DNA of 64,000 bases from Solanum dulcamara (GCF_947179165.1 NC_077242.1:25994097-26058096); one strand, 5' to 3'. Shown: positions 22,403-33,200, counted from the stretch's first letter. Translations and numbers: made by a program. The notes: generated by a model not told the origin, from the letters alone.

Positions 22403-22415
22403 GGCTCTGATACCA
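22403..22415 (-). other. copia primer binding site (tRNA-iMet type)
   Basis: The minus strand reads TGGTATCAGAGCC, one base inside the 5' LTR that ends at 22417. Confidence 0.9.
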
Positions 22416-22416
22416 C

Positions 22417-22868
22417 TGTTTGGGGGAGGAAGTACTACAACTAAAGTTTGATATGATAATAAATAATGAATGTAAATTGAACACGAAAATTTTACGTGGA
22501 AACCCCTCAAACAGATAGAGAAAAAAAATCATGGGGTAGAAGGCTTTTACTATGATAATATGAAAGTACACTGCTCTCAAATACAAGGAGAAAACAATAA
22601 TTAACACTTCTCTCTTGTAAAATGAACAACTCACTAAAAAAGACACTCAAGACTACAATATTTATCTTCGTATATAACTCTTTTTTTGTTCTTGTTCTTT
22701 TGGATTGTATTTTGTGGGATGATCTAAATGAGGGCAAGAGGCCCTCTATTTATAGAAAATTAGAAACGCGTAAAATCCACGTATTGCACTTTTCTTTTTG
22801 ACTATGCGTTCAAAGCGCATTTTGTTCCTTTTTTGACTACGCGTTTTGTAGTATTTAACTATCTTGCA
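22417..22868 (-). repeat. copia 5' LTR
   Basis: 452 bases, TGTTTGGGGGAGGAAG to ATCTTGCA on the plus strand, homologous to 17842-18270. In element orientation it contains CTATAAATAGAGG at about 22744-22756, a plausible TATA box for the element's own promoter. Confidence 0.9.
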
Positions 22869-22873
22869 TAAAT

Positions 22874-22984
22874 AAGTGAGGTAAACTGAAAGGAACAGCA
22901 AGAGAGATGCCAATAAGTCTGAGGTGCCTAAGTTAAATTAAAACTAGAAAGATCGAAGTAAAATGGTCCTCCTCACTTGTGATA
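22874..22984. repeat. right part of 163-bp duplication copy 2
   Basis: Continuation of copy 2 after the copia insertion. It matches 17680-17790 (GGTAAACCGAAAGGAACAGC with few differences) and ends at GATA, where the next MITE's target duplication begins. Confidence 0.85.
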
Positions 22985-22991
22985 TGCTATA

Positions 22992-23412
22992 CAGAGGCGA
23001 GCCCGTTAGTTAAAGCATTTTGTGCGATAATTTTGTTAAAACAAAAACTGCACTTGTATAAATATTAATTAAATGACTCTGACTGCAAAGTTTGCTTTGT
23101 TGAGTGATGGTAGTCAGCTCCACTTTGCACCATAAGGTCACGTTCAAAATCATCCAACCGCCCTTCTCCGTGTTTTTTTTTAACCTTTTGCAAGCTAAAA
23201 ATGAAAAGAAAACGAAAACACCAAGGAGAGCAATAGATGAGAACCGAACCCAGTTACCTTCATGTTGAAAGATGTACTATGCAGTGATTTAAACCAGTTC
23301 ACCCAACCTACTTTACTGTCTAAGGGTGCCTAAGAAAATATATGTTTATATCTCAAAGCATATATGCATAATTTTTCCGAAGTTAACATCCTTCCACATA
23401 GGTCCGCCTCTG
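22992..23412. mobile_element. hAT-type MITE, 421 bp
   Basis: Termini CAGAGGCG and CGCCTCTG are inverted repeats, flanked by the exact 8-bp direct repeat ATGCTATA at 22984-22991 and 23413-23420. Eight bases and CAG-type ends are typical of hAT elements. The interior has no transposase. It lies immediately beyond the copia-interrupted duplication. Confidence 0.88.
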
Positions 23413-23574
23413 ATGCTATATACAAAAAATACTTTTCAGCCGATACTAAAGTTCCCAAAAAGTGTTAGCAAGACGTGAGATAGTGAGAAGTTGATTTGAA
23501 TACAAAATGAGGAGAGCTGACACTTCTTTATCTAAGTAGCCAAAGTATTTCCTGAATACAGTTCAATTTTCTTT

Positions 23575-24095
23575 ATGGAAGCTCTAGGGCTATTCCTAGT
23601 GATTCAAGGACACCAACAATCACGCTCTCTTTGGAGCATTGCTTATGAAATTGCTGGAGAAATAGTAGGGGCACTTTCTTATTTGCATTCACGTGCTCCC
23701 TGTGCTATTTTCCACAGAGATATCAAGTCAAGTATAATATATTATTGGACGAGAATATAGAGATGTGGTTTCTGATTTTGGCCTTTCAAGATTAGTTCCT
23801 CGTGAAAAAAATCACTTAACAACACAAATTGGAGGCACATTCTGTTACTTGGACACTGAATACTTTCGATTTAGTCAACTTAACGATAAAAGTGATGTTT
23901 ATGCTTTCCGTGTGATTCTTCTGGAACTTTTTAAAATTCAAAGAGTTGTCTCTTCCGATACATCTAGTAGTCGAAGCATGTACGTTTCAAATCAATATTC
24001 AAATGAAGTCGCCTACTAGAAATGGTGGATCCTAAGATTGCAAGAGGCTTTGAAGGTCAGGAGATGGTCCGCATTGTTTTGAATGTCATTTTTAC
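23575..24095 (+). pseudogene. wall-associated-kinase-like receptor kinase, kinase-domain relic
   Basis: Fragments of a Ser/Thr kinase domain read on the plus strand. First comes EIVGALSYLHSRAP with catalytic loop HRDIKSS (about 23640-23735). After a frameshift within the ILLDENI-like segment comes [11 protein letters not shown], then a [12 protein letters not shown] activation segment where GT.GYLDPEYF is usual, and [13 protein letters not shown]. Another shift leads to [18 protein letters not shown] near 24010. The wording matches the WAK/WAKL subfamily. The glycine-rich loop, extracellular region and C-terminus are absent, and at least two frameshifts and several stops are present. It is a non-functional remnant; the flanks give no clue to its origin. 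Confidence 0.75.
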
Positions 24096-24099
24096 AGTT

Positions 24100-24514
24100 T
24101 AAACGTTACGTCTTTCACCTATTTTTTTAATCACTTCCTTCTGAGTGTTATATAGCACGAGTCATCAAACAATTTTTGTTAGAACAAAAATACACAAATC
24201 CAGTTCATTTTGTCAAGGAAAAGGACTATCCTTTAAAACATCACTAGTGCAGTGTATGCAGCAGTCGCCTTTATGTCTGGCTACGGAAGCTAAATACTAA
24301 CGAGGAAGTTCACACTAGATTGGATGACAAGCATGAGAAAATGCTACAATTAAGAGGAAACATCATGAAAAGTTCAAGACGCAAAAACAGTGCATCCCAA
24401 CTACGAAGGATAACTGAATTTATTTAGCCATGTTTCAATGCAAATCATCAGTACATAGGGAAATTAACTCTAGAAAGAGGCAAGAATAACCTCAACTGCT
24501 GATCATAAGCCTTC
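24100..24514. other. spacer with the presumed 3' UTR of the Dabb gene
   Basis: No gene is seen. The right part must hold the 3' untranslated region of the minus-strand Dabb gene; no poly(A) signal can be chosen with confidence. Confidence 0.4.
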
Positions 24515-25315
24515 TCAAAGGCTAGCTGATTGAGTAGGAAGAACAGCATAATCCACCACAACAACACCATCCAAAAAATCCTTAACCTTCTCTTTCTGCT
24601 CATTCGCCAGCTCCGTTTGCGACTCCAAAGCTTCCAATTCGTCCACTCCCTTGAAAACCGCAATTGAAGCAATCGAAAAACCTTTCGCCCTAGCCGGAGA
24701 AAAATTCTCCCCAACAGTCAACTGTTCAATCCCAGGGAATTTCTCTTTGATTCCCCCAACCGCATTCAAAACTTGGGATTTTTCATTACCCCCCAAATTC
24801 TCCTTCAATTTAAGAAACGTCAGCCTCATAGCCGAACCTGGCGACACACCAGTCGGACCGGAGAATTCAATCGGAACCCAATCGACGGCCATGATGTCAT
24901 CAACCATCGGCAAGACGTATTGCTTAACAACGCTGACGTGGTCGGGGTGTGCAGAGTAATCAGCCAAGTCCGACTTAGACTTGTACCGAGAATGAAGTAT
25001 GTGAGTGAACGAAAAAGAGGAAGATCTATCGCGTATAAGGGGACCAGAAGTGAGATGAATGACTTGGTTGAGAGAAGTCAAGCTGTTGAGGTTGTTGACC
25101 ATGGCGTTAAGCTTTGAAGGGTCAGCATCAGGCTTGGCTTTGAAGAGCACCACATGTTCGACGATTTGCTCAGCAGACATTTTGATAGAACGATGTGAAG
25201 AGTAAGGCTTGAGATGGCGAAGAGTGACGGCGACGGCGGTGGGAGGGAATGAGCGAGGGGATAAGAAGTGAGAGCGAGCTGCTGCTGTTCCTGACGTTTT
25301 AACGGCCAGCATCAT
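24515..25315 (-). CDS. stress-responsive A/B-barrel (Dabb) protein, UP3-like
   Basis: An intact, intronless 266-residue frame. Two Dabb (dimeric alpha/beta barrel) domains in tandem are readable: about residues 49-145, starting EQIVEHVVLFKAKPD with the HPDHVSVVKQYVLPMVDDIMAVDW segment, and about 160-255, starting MRLTFLKLKENL and closing VKDFLDGVVVVDYAV. Size, domain pair and wording match the plant UP3 group. Residues 1-45 are Ser/Ala/Arg-rich and resemble a transit peptide; Met46 (KMSAEQIVEH) could start a shorter form without it. The C-terminus ASL resembles a weak peroxisomal PTS1, and the Arabidopsis relative is reported as peroxisomal. The biochemical role of the family is unknown. The second codon is also ATG; I take the first. 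Codons are intact throughout, so I consider it functional. Confidence 0.9.
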   Translation of the reverse strand: MMLAVKTSGTAAARSHFLSPRSFPPTAVAVTLRHLKPYSSHRSIKMSAEQIVEHVVLFKAKPDADPSKLNAMVNNLNSLTSLNQVIHLTSGPLIRDRSSSFSFTHILHSRYKSKSDLADYSAHPDHVSVVKQYVLPMVDDIMAVDWVPIEFSGPTGVSPGSAMRLTFLKLKENLGGNEKSQVLNAVGGIKEKFPGIEQLTVGENFSPARAKGFSIASIAVFKGVDELEALESQTELANEQKEKVKDFLDGVVVVDYAVLPTQSASL

Positions 25316-25602
25316 TTTTTTTCTACTGTGTTGCAGATTTTGACTGATTTGTTGGCTCGACTCAAGTTTGGATCCTTTGTTGAATAAGGGGTCGGTAGTT
25401 GATTAGAGTTACATATGTGTTAATAATATAGTAGTAATAAATTTATATATTATATGCAAAAATTTAGTTATTTATGTATTAATTATTTATATATATATTA
25501 TCATAATTTATGCATGTATTATTTATTCATATTTTCTAAATTATAAATTAAATATCGTATTAAATTTATATATGAATAATTTATTTTCTAACTAACTACT
25601 AA
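25316..25602. other. Dabb gene 5' flank
   Basis: Presumed promoter and 5' untranslated region for the minus-strand Dabb gene. The part beyond 25420 is very AT-rich. No individual element can be supported. Confidence 0.35.
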
Positions 25603-25994
25603 GGTGTTGTTTGGTTGCTAGTTAGAGTTATGCACGTATTAGAAATACATGTATTAACTATGTATGTATTAATAATGCAGAGTTTAGTTATACAGATTTT
25701 AATAAAGCATGATTTAGTTATGTAGGATTTATTTATGCAGGATTAATTTAGGTAGGATTTAATAATTTTTTTGAGTGTTGGTTTGTTATGTTAACCCTAC
25801 TTTGAAGTAGAATTTACTTATGTAGGTATTATTTATGTAAGTATAAGTTAAGTATGATTTAGTTATGTAGGTATATTTATGTATGATTTAGTTATGTAAA
25901 AGTTACAATACATAAATTATTCCTTATTAAATATTTAATTTATTATAAATTAATATACTTTTAAAAAAAATCTGAAACTATAAAAATCGAAAAT

Positions 25995-26012
25995 GATAAT
26001 ATACTTGATAAA
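25995..26012. repeat. 18-bp target site duplication, left (SINE)
   Basis: GATAATATACTTGATAAA, repeated exactly at 26171-26188. Confidence 0.92.
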
Positions 26013-26170
26013 GGACAGCCCATTGCACTAAAGCTCCCGCTATGCGCGGGTTCTGGAGAAGGGCCTGACCCTACCTTGCATTTTCTGCCAGAGGCTGTTT
26101 CTAAGGCTTGAACCTGTTACCTCCTGATCACATGACAACAACTTTACCAGTTACTGCAAGGCTCCCCTTC
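26013..26170 (-). mobile_element. tRNA-derived SINE, Solanaceae/Au-like
   Basis: 158 bases flanked by an exact 18-bp duplication. The minus strand begins GGGGAGCCTTGCAGTAACTGG (A-box region) and has a B box GGTTCAAGCCT. It ends with the CCCGCGCATAGCGGGAGCTT segment and a GGGCTGTCCTTT tail. The layout is that of polymerase III-promoted SINEs; the Au/SolS assignment is from memory of the consensus. Confidence 0.85.
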
Positions 26171-26188
26171 GATAATATACTTGATAAA
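26171..26188. repeat. 18-bp target site duplication, right (SINE)
   Basis: GATAATATACTTGATAAA, identical to 25995-26012. Confidence 0.92.
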
Positions 26189-26347
26189 CAAGCGAAAATA
26201 TACTAAAGTATCACAATTAACTAAAAACTACGATGTAGAAATAATATAACACGGGGATAAAAATGATGAAGCCAAAAAACATGAGGAACATAAACAACTT
26301 AGTCGACCTCCCCAATCCTGTAAATTAATATACATTAATTACGTATT

Positions 26348-27275
26348 TTTGATCAAATTAAGCCATTATTGAAACTAATTTACCAAACTAATACGTTTTT
26401 AAAAAAAATACAAAATTAGTATAAACATATTTCTCAGTAATATTTTAGGATATATTTTATTCAAAAAAAATTCAACTATGTATAATAGTATTGCTGACGG
26501 CGTTGACTTAAGAAGTGCTACTATGAGTAATGTTTTTAGCAAAATACGCTATTGTGAGTAACGTTTTATAATACGTGTTACTGTGATTAACGTTTTATAC
26601 CTAAAATGTTAGTCATAGTAACGTTTCTTATGTTATTGTTGCCTTGATGTGCTATCTTTAAGCTACTATGATGGTTCAACGTGTTGACTTCACCATTTAC
26701 TACAGAGTTATTTCTTGATAATGTATCAGTTGCTCTTTAGTTGTTCAGAAATTTTTAGTTGTATTAATTTCCTTTCAATTAGCTATTATAGTTCTGTGAA
26801 TGTATCAGTTATTTCTTCTTAATGTTTATTGCATATCTTTTCTTAATTTTGTTTTTGCTTAAAAAAATAATCCGTTTAGCATCCAAAATCTTGATAGCAA
26901 TGTACTAGTTTGGAGTATCATCTAATGTTTTCAGATTTTCAGTAAATGGTGAAGTCAACATGTTGAACTGTAGTAGTAGCTTAAAGATAGCACGTGAATG
27001 CAACCGTAACATAAAGAAACGTTACTGTGATTAATGTTCTGGGTGTAAAACGTGTCGTAATATATTATGCTAAAAATATTATTCATAGTAATATTTATTA
27101 AGTTAATGCCGTCAGATATACTATTTTATACAATTGAACTTTTTAAAATAAAATATACCCTAAAATGTTACTGAAAAATACGTTTATGCTGATTTTGTAA
27201 AAAAATAAATTAAAAACATATTATTTTGGTAAATTAGTTTAAATAATAGTTTATTTTGATCAAAAGTTTCAGTAT
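26348..27275. repeat. long inverted repeat (foldback) inside the Harbinger-like element
   Basis: The left arm (about 26348-26705) and right arm (about 26938-27275) are reverse complements with many small differences. They share TTTGATCAAA, AACTAATTTACCAAA, TATCTTTAAGCTACTA and GTTGACTTCACCATTTACT. A spacer of about 230 bases separates them. Within each arm, ACTGTGATTAACGTT-like phrases repeat with a period near 30. Probably a MITE or foldback element nested in the larger one; exact ends are uncertain. Confidence 0.75.
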
Positions 27276-27470
27276 TTACAAACAAATAAGTAAAGAAATT
27301 AGGAGTAAATATATAATTTTATTATTTTAATTCATGTATAAATTAAAAACATATTATTTTGGTAAATTAGTTTAAATAATAGTTTATTTTGATCAAAAGT
27401 TTCAGTATTTACAAACAAATAAGTAAAGAAATTAGGAGTAAATATATAATTTTATTATTTTAATTCATGT
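27205..27470. repeat. perfect 133-bp tandem duplication
   Basis: 27205-27337 and 27338-27470 are identical base for base by eye, starting ATAAATTAAAAACATATTAT. The unit includes the outer end of the foldback's right arm. Confidence 0.92.
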
Positions 27471-27829
27471 ATAACTAATATCCACATAACTTTTTCCAAA
27501 TTATACATAGATATTCTTATAAGTAATGTGAGTATTAATTATGTTGAATTACTAAAATACAATCAAACACCATATAAATTAATACATGAATAACTTTTAT
27601 ACAACATTTGAAACTTACCAACCAAATATTGTATAAATTTAATACAAGAATAACTTGTATTCTATTTACAAACCAAGCAATATTTAGAATTAATATATGA
27701 ATAAACAAGTTATTCATGTATTAGACTGATTCTTATACTGTAACCAAATGACTCATAAATGTGGTATTACTTAGGTAGGATTAATACATGTATAACTCAC
27801 TTTCAAACTAGCTACCAAAAGACCCTTAA

Positions 27830-28639
27830 ATGTTTATTCAAATTGGAAAAAAAAAACACTCCTCTCGACACTTTTTCTTTTAGTCAATTTCAAAAAGAAT
27901 TTGAAAAATGTTGAATGTGACTATCAATATTTTATTATAGTACTATAGTATACGTGTATCTAACGTCAATATATAAAACTATCTATAGGAAAAACAAGAT
28001 AATTAAAAAATGGCAAATGAATTTAAATAAATGTTATATCTATATAAATGACAAAAAAAATTATATGAAGGTTAAAAAGTTATTTAAAAAAAACGTGAAA
28101 CTTTTTCTAAAATATTTTTAATTCTTTAATTTATTTATTTGTTTACCATGTTATATTGCCATCACAAAATTCCTAAAAATTATATTTGACTTAGATACCC
28201 AAAAGAAATAAAATGTAAGTTTGTTTAGGCCAAGATATGATGGTAAAATTCCTAATATTTTCTAACGTGATTTTATTTTATTATCTATCTTTTGGTGATG
28301 GATTTTGTTTAAAATATATTATGCTTTTATCATATATTTTAGGACTCATTAATTATTAATTATCCTTATACTTCTTACCATATATTTAGTTTTTTCTGAC
28401 CATATATTTTAGGACTCCTCAATTTTAGATATTATAAAAATGATTATTTGAGAAAATAATAAAATGAAAACTGTCTATCATAAAACCTTTTAATGAGGGA
28501 CAAAAAAGTTCAATCAACATTTCTAAGAACTTGTATGCTTTCAAAGTAATATAAATTTTGGTCCCACTTATTTAGCAAAAATCTGTACTCTTCTATTCAA
28601 AAGTTCATTTGTTTTAAGGGTAGTTTTGAAATATTGAAA
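27830..28639. other. AT-rich intergenic, no gene seen
   Basis: Strongly AT-rich, with a short repeated phrase CCATATATTTTAGGACTC near 28330 and 28400. No coding or transposon structure can be supported. Confidence 0.5.
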
Positions 28640-28871
28640 TGTAATGACCCTCTAGGTCATTTTCTTTATTTTTCGATTTTTCAACAATTAGAGCTTTTTT
28701 GTAGTGATTCAAGTCTTTTATGACTTGTTGGGACTGACAATTCGGTCATCGGGTTGTTTGTTTGAATTTTGTGTAAATTTCCATGTTTTGGAGCTTCTGG
28801 AGTTTGTATGGTTGGTTTTGATCAAAACTCCAGGAATAAGGCCTCTATTTCTGACGGTTCGTTAGCTCTGC
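28640..28871 (+). repeat. gypsy LTR start fragment (TGTAATGACC family)
   Basis: Begins TGTAATGACCCTCTAGGTCA like the LTRs at 4726 (minus), 9454 (minus) and 38517 (plus). After about 230 bases it switches at about 28872 to the end of a different LTR family, so only the tip remains. Confidence 0.65.
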
Positions 28872-29293
28872 ATCTTTAAGCTTGTGTAGACCTTGCGATT
28901 ATTGTTGTGGGGCTTATTTGAATGGTTCTCCCATCGGAGAGTTAGAATGTGTGTCAGTCATGGCGGGTCGGGGTCGTGACAACCAATTCGGGGTTTTACA
29001 CCCCTATCAAGCGCACACACTCCTATCTAGCTATATTTAGCTACTCATAAAAAAAGGGGTGAAAATCATTTTCACCCTCAACTTTGCTTTTAAAATCAAA
29101 CTCCCACCTTAACTTTGAACAATAATCAAACTCCCCCCTTTATCCTAATTAAATTTTTAAAATGCCTATTATACCCTTGCATTATCAATTATTTTTATTT
29201 TTTTAGAAATCATGATATTTTTATTTTTTTATTTAATGTAACAAATTTTCATAAAAGCATAAATATTATTTTTGGACAAAAAAGTGAAAACAT
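28872..29293 (+). repeat. duplicated segment: LTR 3' end plus flank, copy 1
   Basis: Matches about 35606-36026 with scattered differences. The first 110 bases are the end of the chromovirus LTR (GGGTCGGGGTCGTGACA at about 28965-28981). The rest (CCAATTCGGGGTTTTACA onwards) is non-LTR flank. Similarity stops at GACAAAAAAGTGAAAA. Confidence 0.8.
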
Positions 29294-30261
29294 TAAAACG
29301 GACGAGAGAGTTGCAAGGTCCTACCTTACTAGCCGAGGGCTGGAGTAGGCGTATATGCTTTGTTTCAGTTGACACTTGTTATAAATGACACTGGTTACAG
29401 ATGGTACTATAGTTTTTACTGCATAACTTGTATTCATATGCATCGCCTATCACTAGTATATTGGTTGATATTTGGACTTGCCGGTCTTATGGGGGGTCGA
29501 TTGGGTTATGGTTGTTACTTGTACCTTCTGAGCTTATAGGTGTCCGATTAGGTTAATTTTTTGATGATGAATGCTCAACTATGTCTCATATTTCAAAGCA
29601 TAGGCGTTCGTTTGCAAAATAATACCCAACTTATGAGGTCGGGATCGAACTACAAGGACTGGCAGATAGGACTCTTCTTCAATTGATTCAACAACTCAAA
29701 CCAATTAGCAATTATAGTTCTTATATAGTTCTTATATATATATATAGATGGAGGGTTTAGCAAACAACTACAATTTATCACTATCAAGTACTAAAAATAG
29801 AGAATTATAACAACTTTGTTTATCAAGATTGGAAAGAACAAGGGGTGTGTGCATAGCGTTTGGGGTTTTAACTCGAATAGGCTAAGATTAACTTTAACAA
29901 AAGATATTGGTACATAGAAAACTCTTGTTCTACGATATGCTTTGATATTCTCCCAAACTATCAAAGTATGTGCCTCAATTTCTTTCGAACACTAAGACCC
30001 TTTCAAACAAAACACCAAACATTGCTTGAGGAGATGAACTATCCCTAGTTTGCATCATTAAATGAGAAATTATGCGAATTATCTCATCTCTGTCTCAAAC
30101 CCATAGAGTAATTTCAATATTTCCTCACTATTGAATCTTACCCAACTCTATTTTGCTTTTTCAGCCAAAATATGTTAGAGATCTCAATCAATGTTTGCAA
30201 TCACTAATTTTTTTAGATTAAAACTTCAAGACAACAATATATCCATGTCATTCAATTAATT
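29294..30261. other. unassigned, probably retrotransposon leader
   Basis: No gene is recognised. The phrase GGTCGGGATCGAACTACAAGG near 29638 resembles text seen near Solanaceae gypsy primer regions, but no standard primer binding site is readable. It lies immediately upstream of a gag region. Confidence 0.3.
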
Positions 30262-33200
30262 TTAGGGAGGAGAGGGAGGCGAGGCAGGGGCAGAGGTAGA
30301 GCAGTACCTACCAGAGTGGAAGTTCCCATTGAGGAGGTGTCGGTAGGCGAGGCCCCTCCTGCTCCCCAGAATGACTTCAAAGGAGAAATGGAAGTTGAAG
30401 AAGAGCAAGAGCAGGTTGAACAGGAGGAAGACACCCAAACTGGGGCTGCTGGTATTCCCTTTCTGGATCCAATATTAGCTTAGTAGATCATAGCCTTTCT
30501 GAGTTGACTGGCTGGCACTAGCGCCATTCTTACCATGCCTGCAGCACCTGCTCTTGTTACTCTTCCGTTTGTTGTTGCAGCTCAACCAACAGATGAGGTG
30601 GTAGGCACAAATGTATTTTTCAGGCCATTAATGGGTCCTATGATGACTAGTACTGAGCATGACATGCTCACCAAGTTTCTCAAGCTCAAACCTCCAGTCT
30701 TTCATGGTACTGAAAATGAAGATGCCTATGAATTTATTTTTGATTGCTATGAGAGATTGCATAAGCTGGGTATAGTGTATCAACATGAAGTGGAGTTTGT
30801 GACTTTTCAACTATAGGGTGAGGCCAAGCAGTGGTGGAGGGCTTATGTGTATGGAGTGCCGTTCGTTTTCTTTGCCCCCACTCACTTGGGTTCAGTTCCA
30901 TGCTCTGTTCCTAGAAAAGTATGTGCCCCATACTTTGAGGGACAAAAAGAAGGATGATTTTAGGCACTTGAGTAGAGAGCGTTATCGGTGTCTGCTTATA
31001 AGGCCAAATTTCATGCATTTTCTAGGTATGCTACTCAACTGATCACTATAAAGGAGGAGAGGATCAGGTTGTTCGTGAAGGGGTTGAACCCTGAGTTGCA
31101 GGTACTTTCTATTCATATGACTTCGTTAGGAAGGAGTTTCAATGAAGTCACAGACTTTGTTAAGAAGGTTGAAGGTATGAAGAAAGATGGGCAGGCTAAA
31201 GTTTTAGCTAAGAATCCCGAGAGTGCAAGTAACTTCCAAGGATCCTATTCTAGAGGGTCAGGCAGGCCGGTGATTCCTGCCCAGCCAATTCAGTCAGCAC
31301 TGCTCACTTTTACTTGCAGTTTTTCAGGTACTCCACAATAGCATCTGGCCTATGAGGGTCAGGGAAAATTATTTCTAGGTAGCCACCCGTCTTTTGATCG
31401 AGGTTGTTTTAATTGTAGAGAGCCAGGCCATATACGAAGGGAGTTCCCTCACTCTCGCGGGACAGTTTCAACATCCTATTATGCCAGAGCAGTGGTCTTA
31501 GAAGCTATAGGGAGCAATGGTAGAGAATGTCAATAGGTTGGGCGAGAAGTAAATTTGAGAAGTTATGGGGGCCGAGGTAATGGCAGTGCAAGTCGAGGAG
31601 CAGCCCATCCAAGCAAAGAGGTAGCCTGTCAGGTTGATCGGGCTCAGTTTTATGCATTTCCGGGTAAGACCAAGGTAGAGGCATCTGATGCAGTTATCAC
31701 AGGTATTATTCTTTTCTGTGACCGGATGACTACTGTTCTGTTTGATCCGGATTCCACTTATTCTTATTTTTTTGTAAAATATGCCTTGGGTTTTGATGCA
31801 CAGTGTGATATATTGGATGCCCCTATTCATGTTTCTACCCCTTTTGGAGAGTCAGTCATAGTCACCTATGTGTATCGTGCTTGTTCTATTGTCCCCCTAC
31901 TTTGTTGTACTTAATTGTAATGTAAAAATTGTGGATCTAGAGATTCTGGGGAGGGAAAGGTTATTGAGAAGGGGTGTACAAGCCTAAGACAGCTAAGGTT
32001 ATATCCTTTCTCCAGGCTAGAAAATTTTTAGGGTAGGGTTGTTTGGCTTACTTGGCCTATATTCGAAATGTGGAGGTGAGTTTCCTACTATTGAGTCTAG
32101 TCCAGTAGTGTGTGAATTTCCAAAAGTTTTCCCTTCAGACTTGCCTGGTATGCCTCCTGATCGAGATATAGATTTCTAAATTGATCTAGAGCTAGGTACC
32201 CGTCCAATTTCCATTCCTCCCTACCATGGCTCCGACAGAGTTGAGATAGCTTAAGTCTCAGATTCAGGAGCTTCTTGACAAGGGGTTCATTCGCTCTAGT
32301 GCTTCCTCTTAGGGTGATCCAATGTTGTTTGTCAAGAAAAAAGATGGTAGTTTGAGAATGTGCATTGACTACAACAACTGAATAAGGTCACCATCAGAAA
32401 TAAATATCCTTTGCCTCATATTGATGACCTTTTTGACCAGTTACAAGGTGCTTCAGTCTTCTCAAAGATTGATCTCAGGTATGGGTATCACCAGTTAAAA
32501 TTTAGGCCTGAGGATGTGCCCAAAATAGCTTTTAGGACCAGATATGGGCATTATAAATTTTTAGTAATGTCCTTTGGGTTGACCAATGCACCTGCAGCCT
32601 TCATGAGTTTGATGAATGGGGTGTTCAAACTGTTCGTGGATTCATTCATGATAATGTTTATTGATGATATATTGGTGTATTTAAAGAGTAAACAGGAACA
32701 TGCATATCACCTTCGAATTGTGTTAGGTGTTTTGGGAAGACAAAAGTTGTATGCAAAATTGTTTAAGTGTGAATTTTGGCTGCCTTCAGTTGACTTTTTA
32801 GGCCATGTTGTTTCAAAAGAAGGGATAATGATTGACCCACAAAAAATTAAGGCAGTTAAGAATTGGGCTAGGCTCAGTTCTGTGATCGAGGTTAGAAGTT
32901 TTGTGGGGCTAGCCAGTTACTATTGTCGGTTCGTAAAAAACTTTGTTTCTATTGCTACTCACTTGACCAAGTTGACTTAAAAGGAAGTGATATTCGAGTG
33001 GACTGACAAGTGTGAAGAGAGCTTCCAAAAGCTCAAGACTCTTATGACCACAACACCAATTCTGACCCTACCGGTCGAAGGTAAATACTTCATTATTTAT
33101 TGTGATGCTTCACATTCTGGTTTGGAAGATATGTTGAGGGCATGTGTGATAGACTTCGGAGGACATTGGGATAAGTTTTTTTCCTTGTGTAAGTTCTCCT

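Larger units (their letters stand above)
17842..22868 (-). mobile_element. Ty1/copia LTR retrotransposon, full length but decayed
   Basis: The two LTRs (17842-18270 and 22417-22868) both run TG...CA. The primer binding site is at 22403-22415 and a polypurine tract (AAGTGGGAGGA on the minus strand) adjoins 18270. The flanking five bases, TGAAT on the left and TAAAT on the right, are a target duplication with one change. Internal order is gag, protease, integrase, reverse transcriptase, RNase H, as expected for copia. The LTRs differ at many positions and by several indels, so the insertion is not recent. Stops and frameshifts in every domain make it non-autonomous. Confidence 0.92.
25603..27826. 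mobile_element. Harbinger-like (PIF) non-autonomous element, AT-rich
   Basis: Imperfect terminal inverted repeats: GGTGTTGTTTGGTTGCTAG at 25603, and a right end whose reverse complement reads AGGGTCTTTTGGTAGCTAG. They are flanked by TAA on both sides (25600-25602 and 27827-27829), the 3-bp TWA target used by PIF/Harbinger. The subterminal region repeats ATGTATTAATAATGCAGG-like phrases. It contains a nested SINE (26013-26170) and a long inner inverted repeat (about 26348-27275). No transposase is present. The 3-bp duplication is weak evidence on its own. Confidence 0.6.

Noticed and set aside
24651..25117. Two plus-strand frames over 100 codons
   Set aside because: Antisense shadows of the Dabb gene, which has clear family features in the other strand.
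26013..26170. Possible tRNA gene on the minus strand
   Set aside because: The B box is imperfect, no cloverleaf can be drawn, and an 18-bp target duplication shows it is a SINE.
29115..29348. 77-codon frame rich in Phe, Ile and Asn
   Set aside because: It crosses the duplicated LTR flank and the segment boundary at 29293; AT-biased chance frame.
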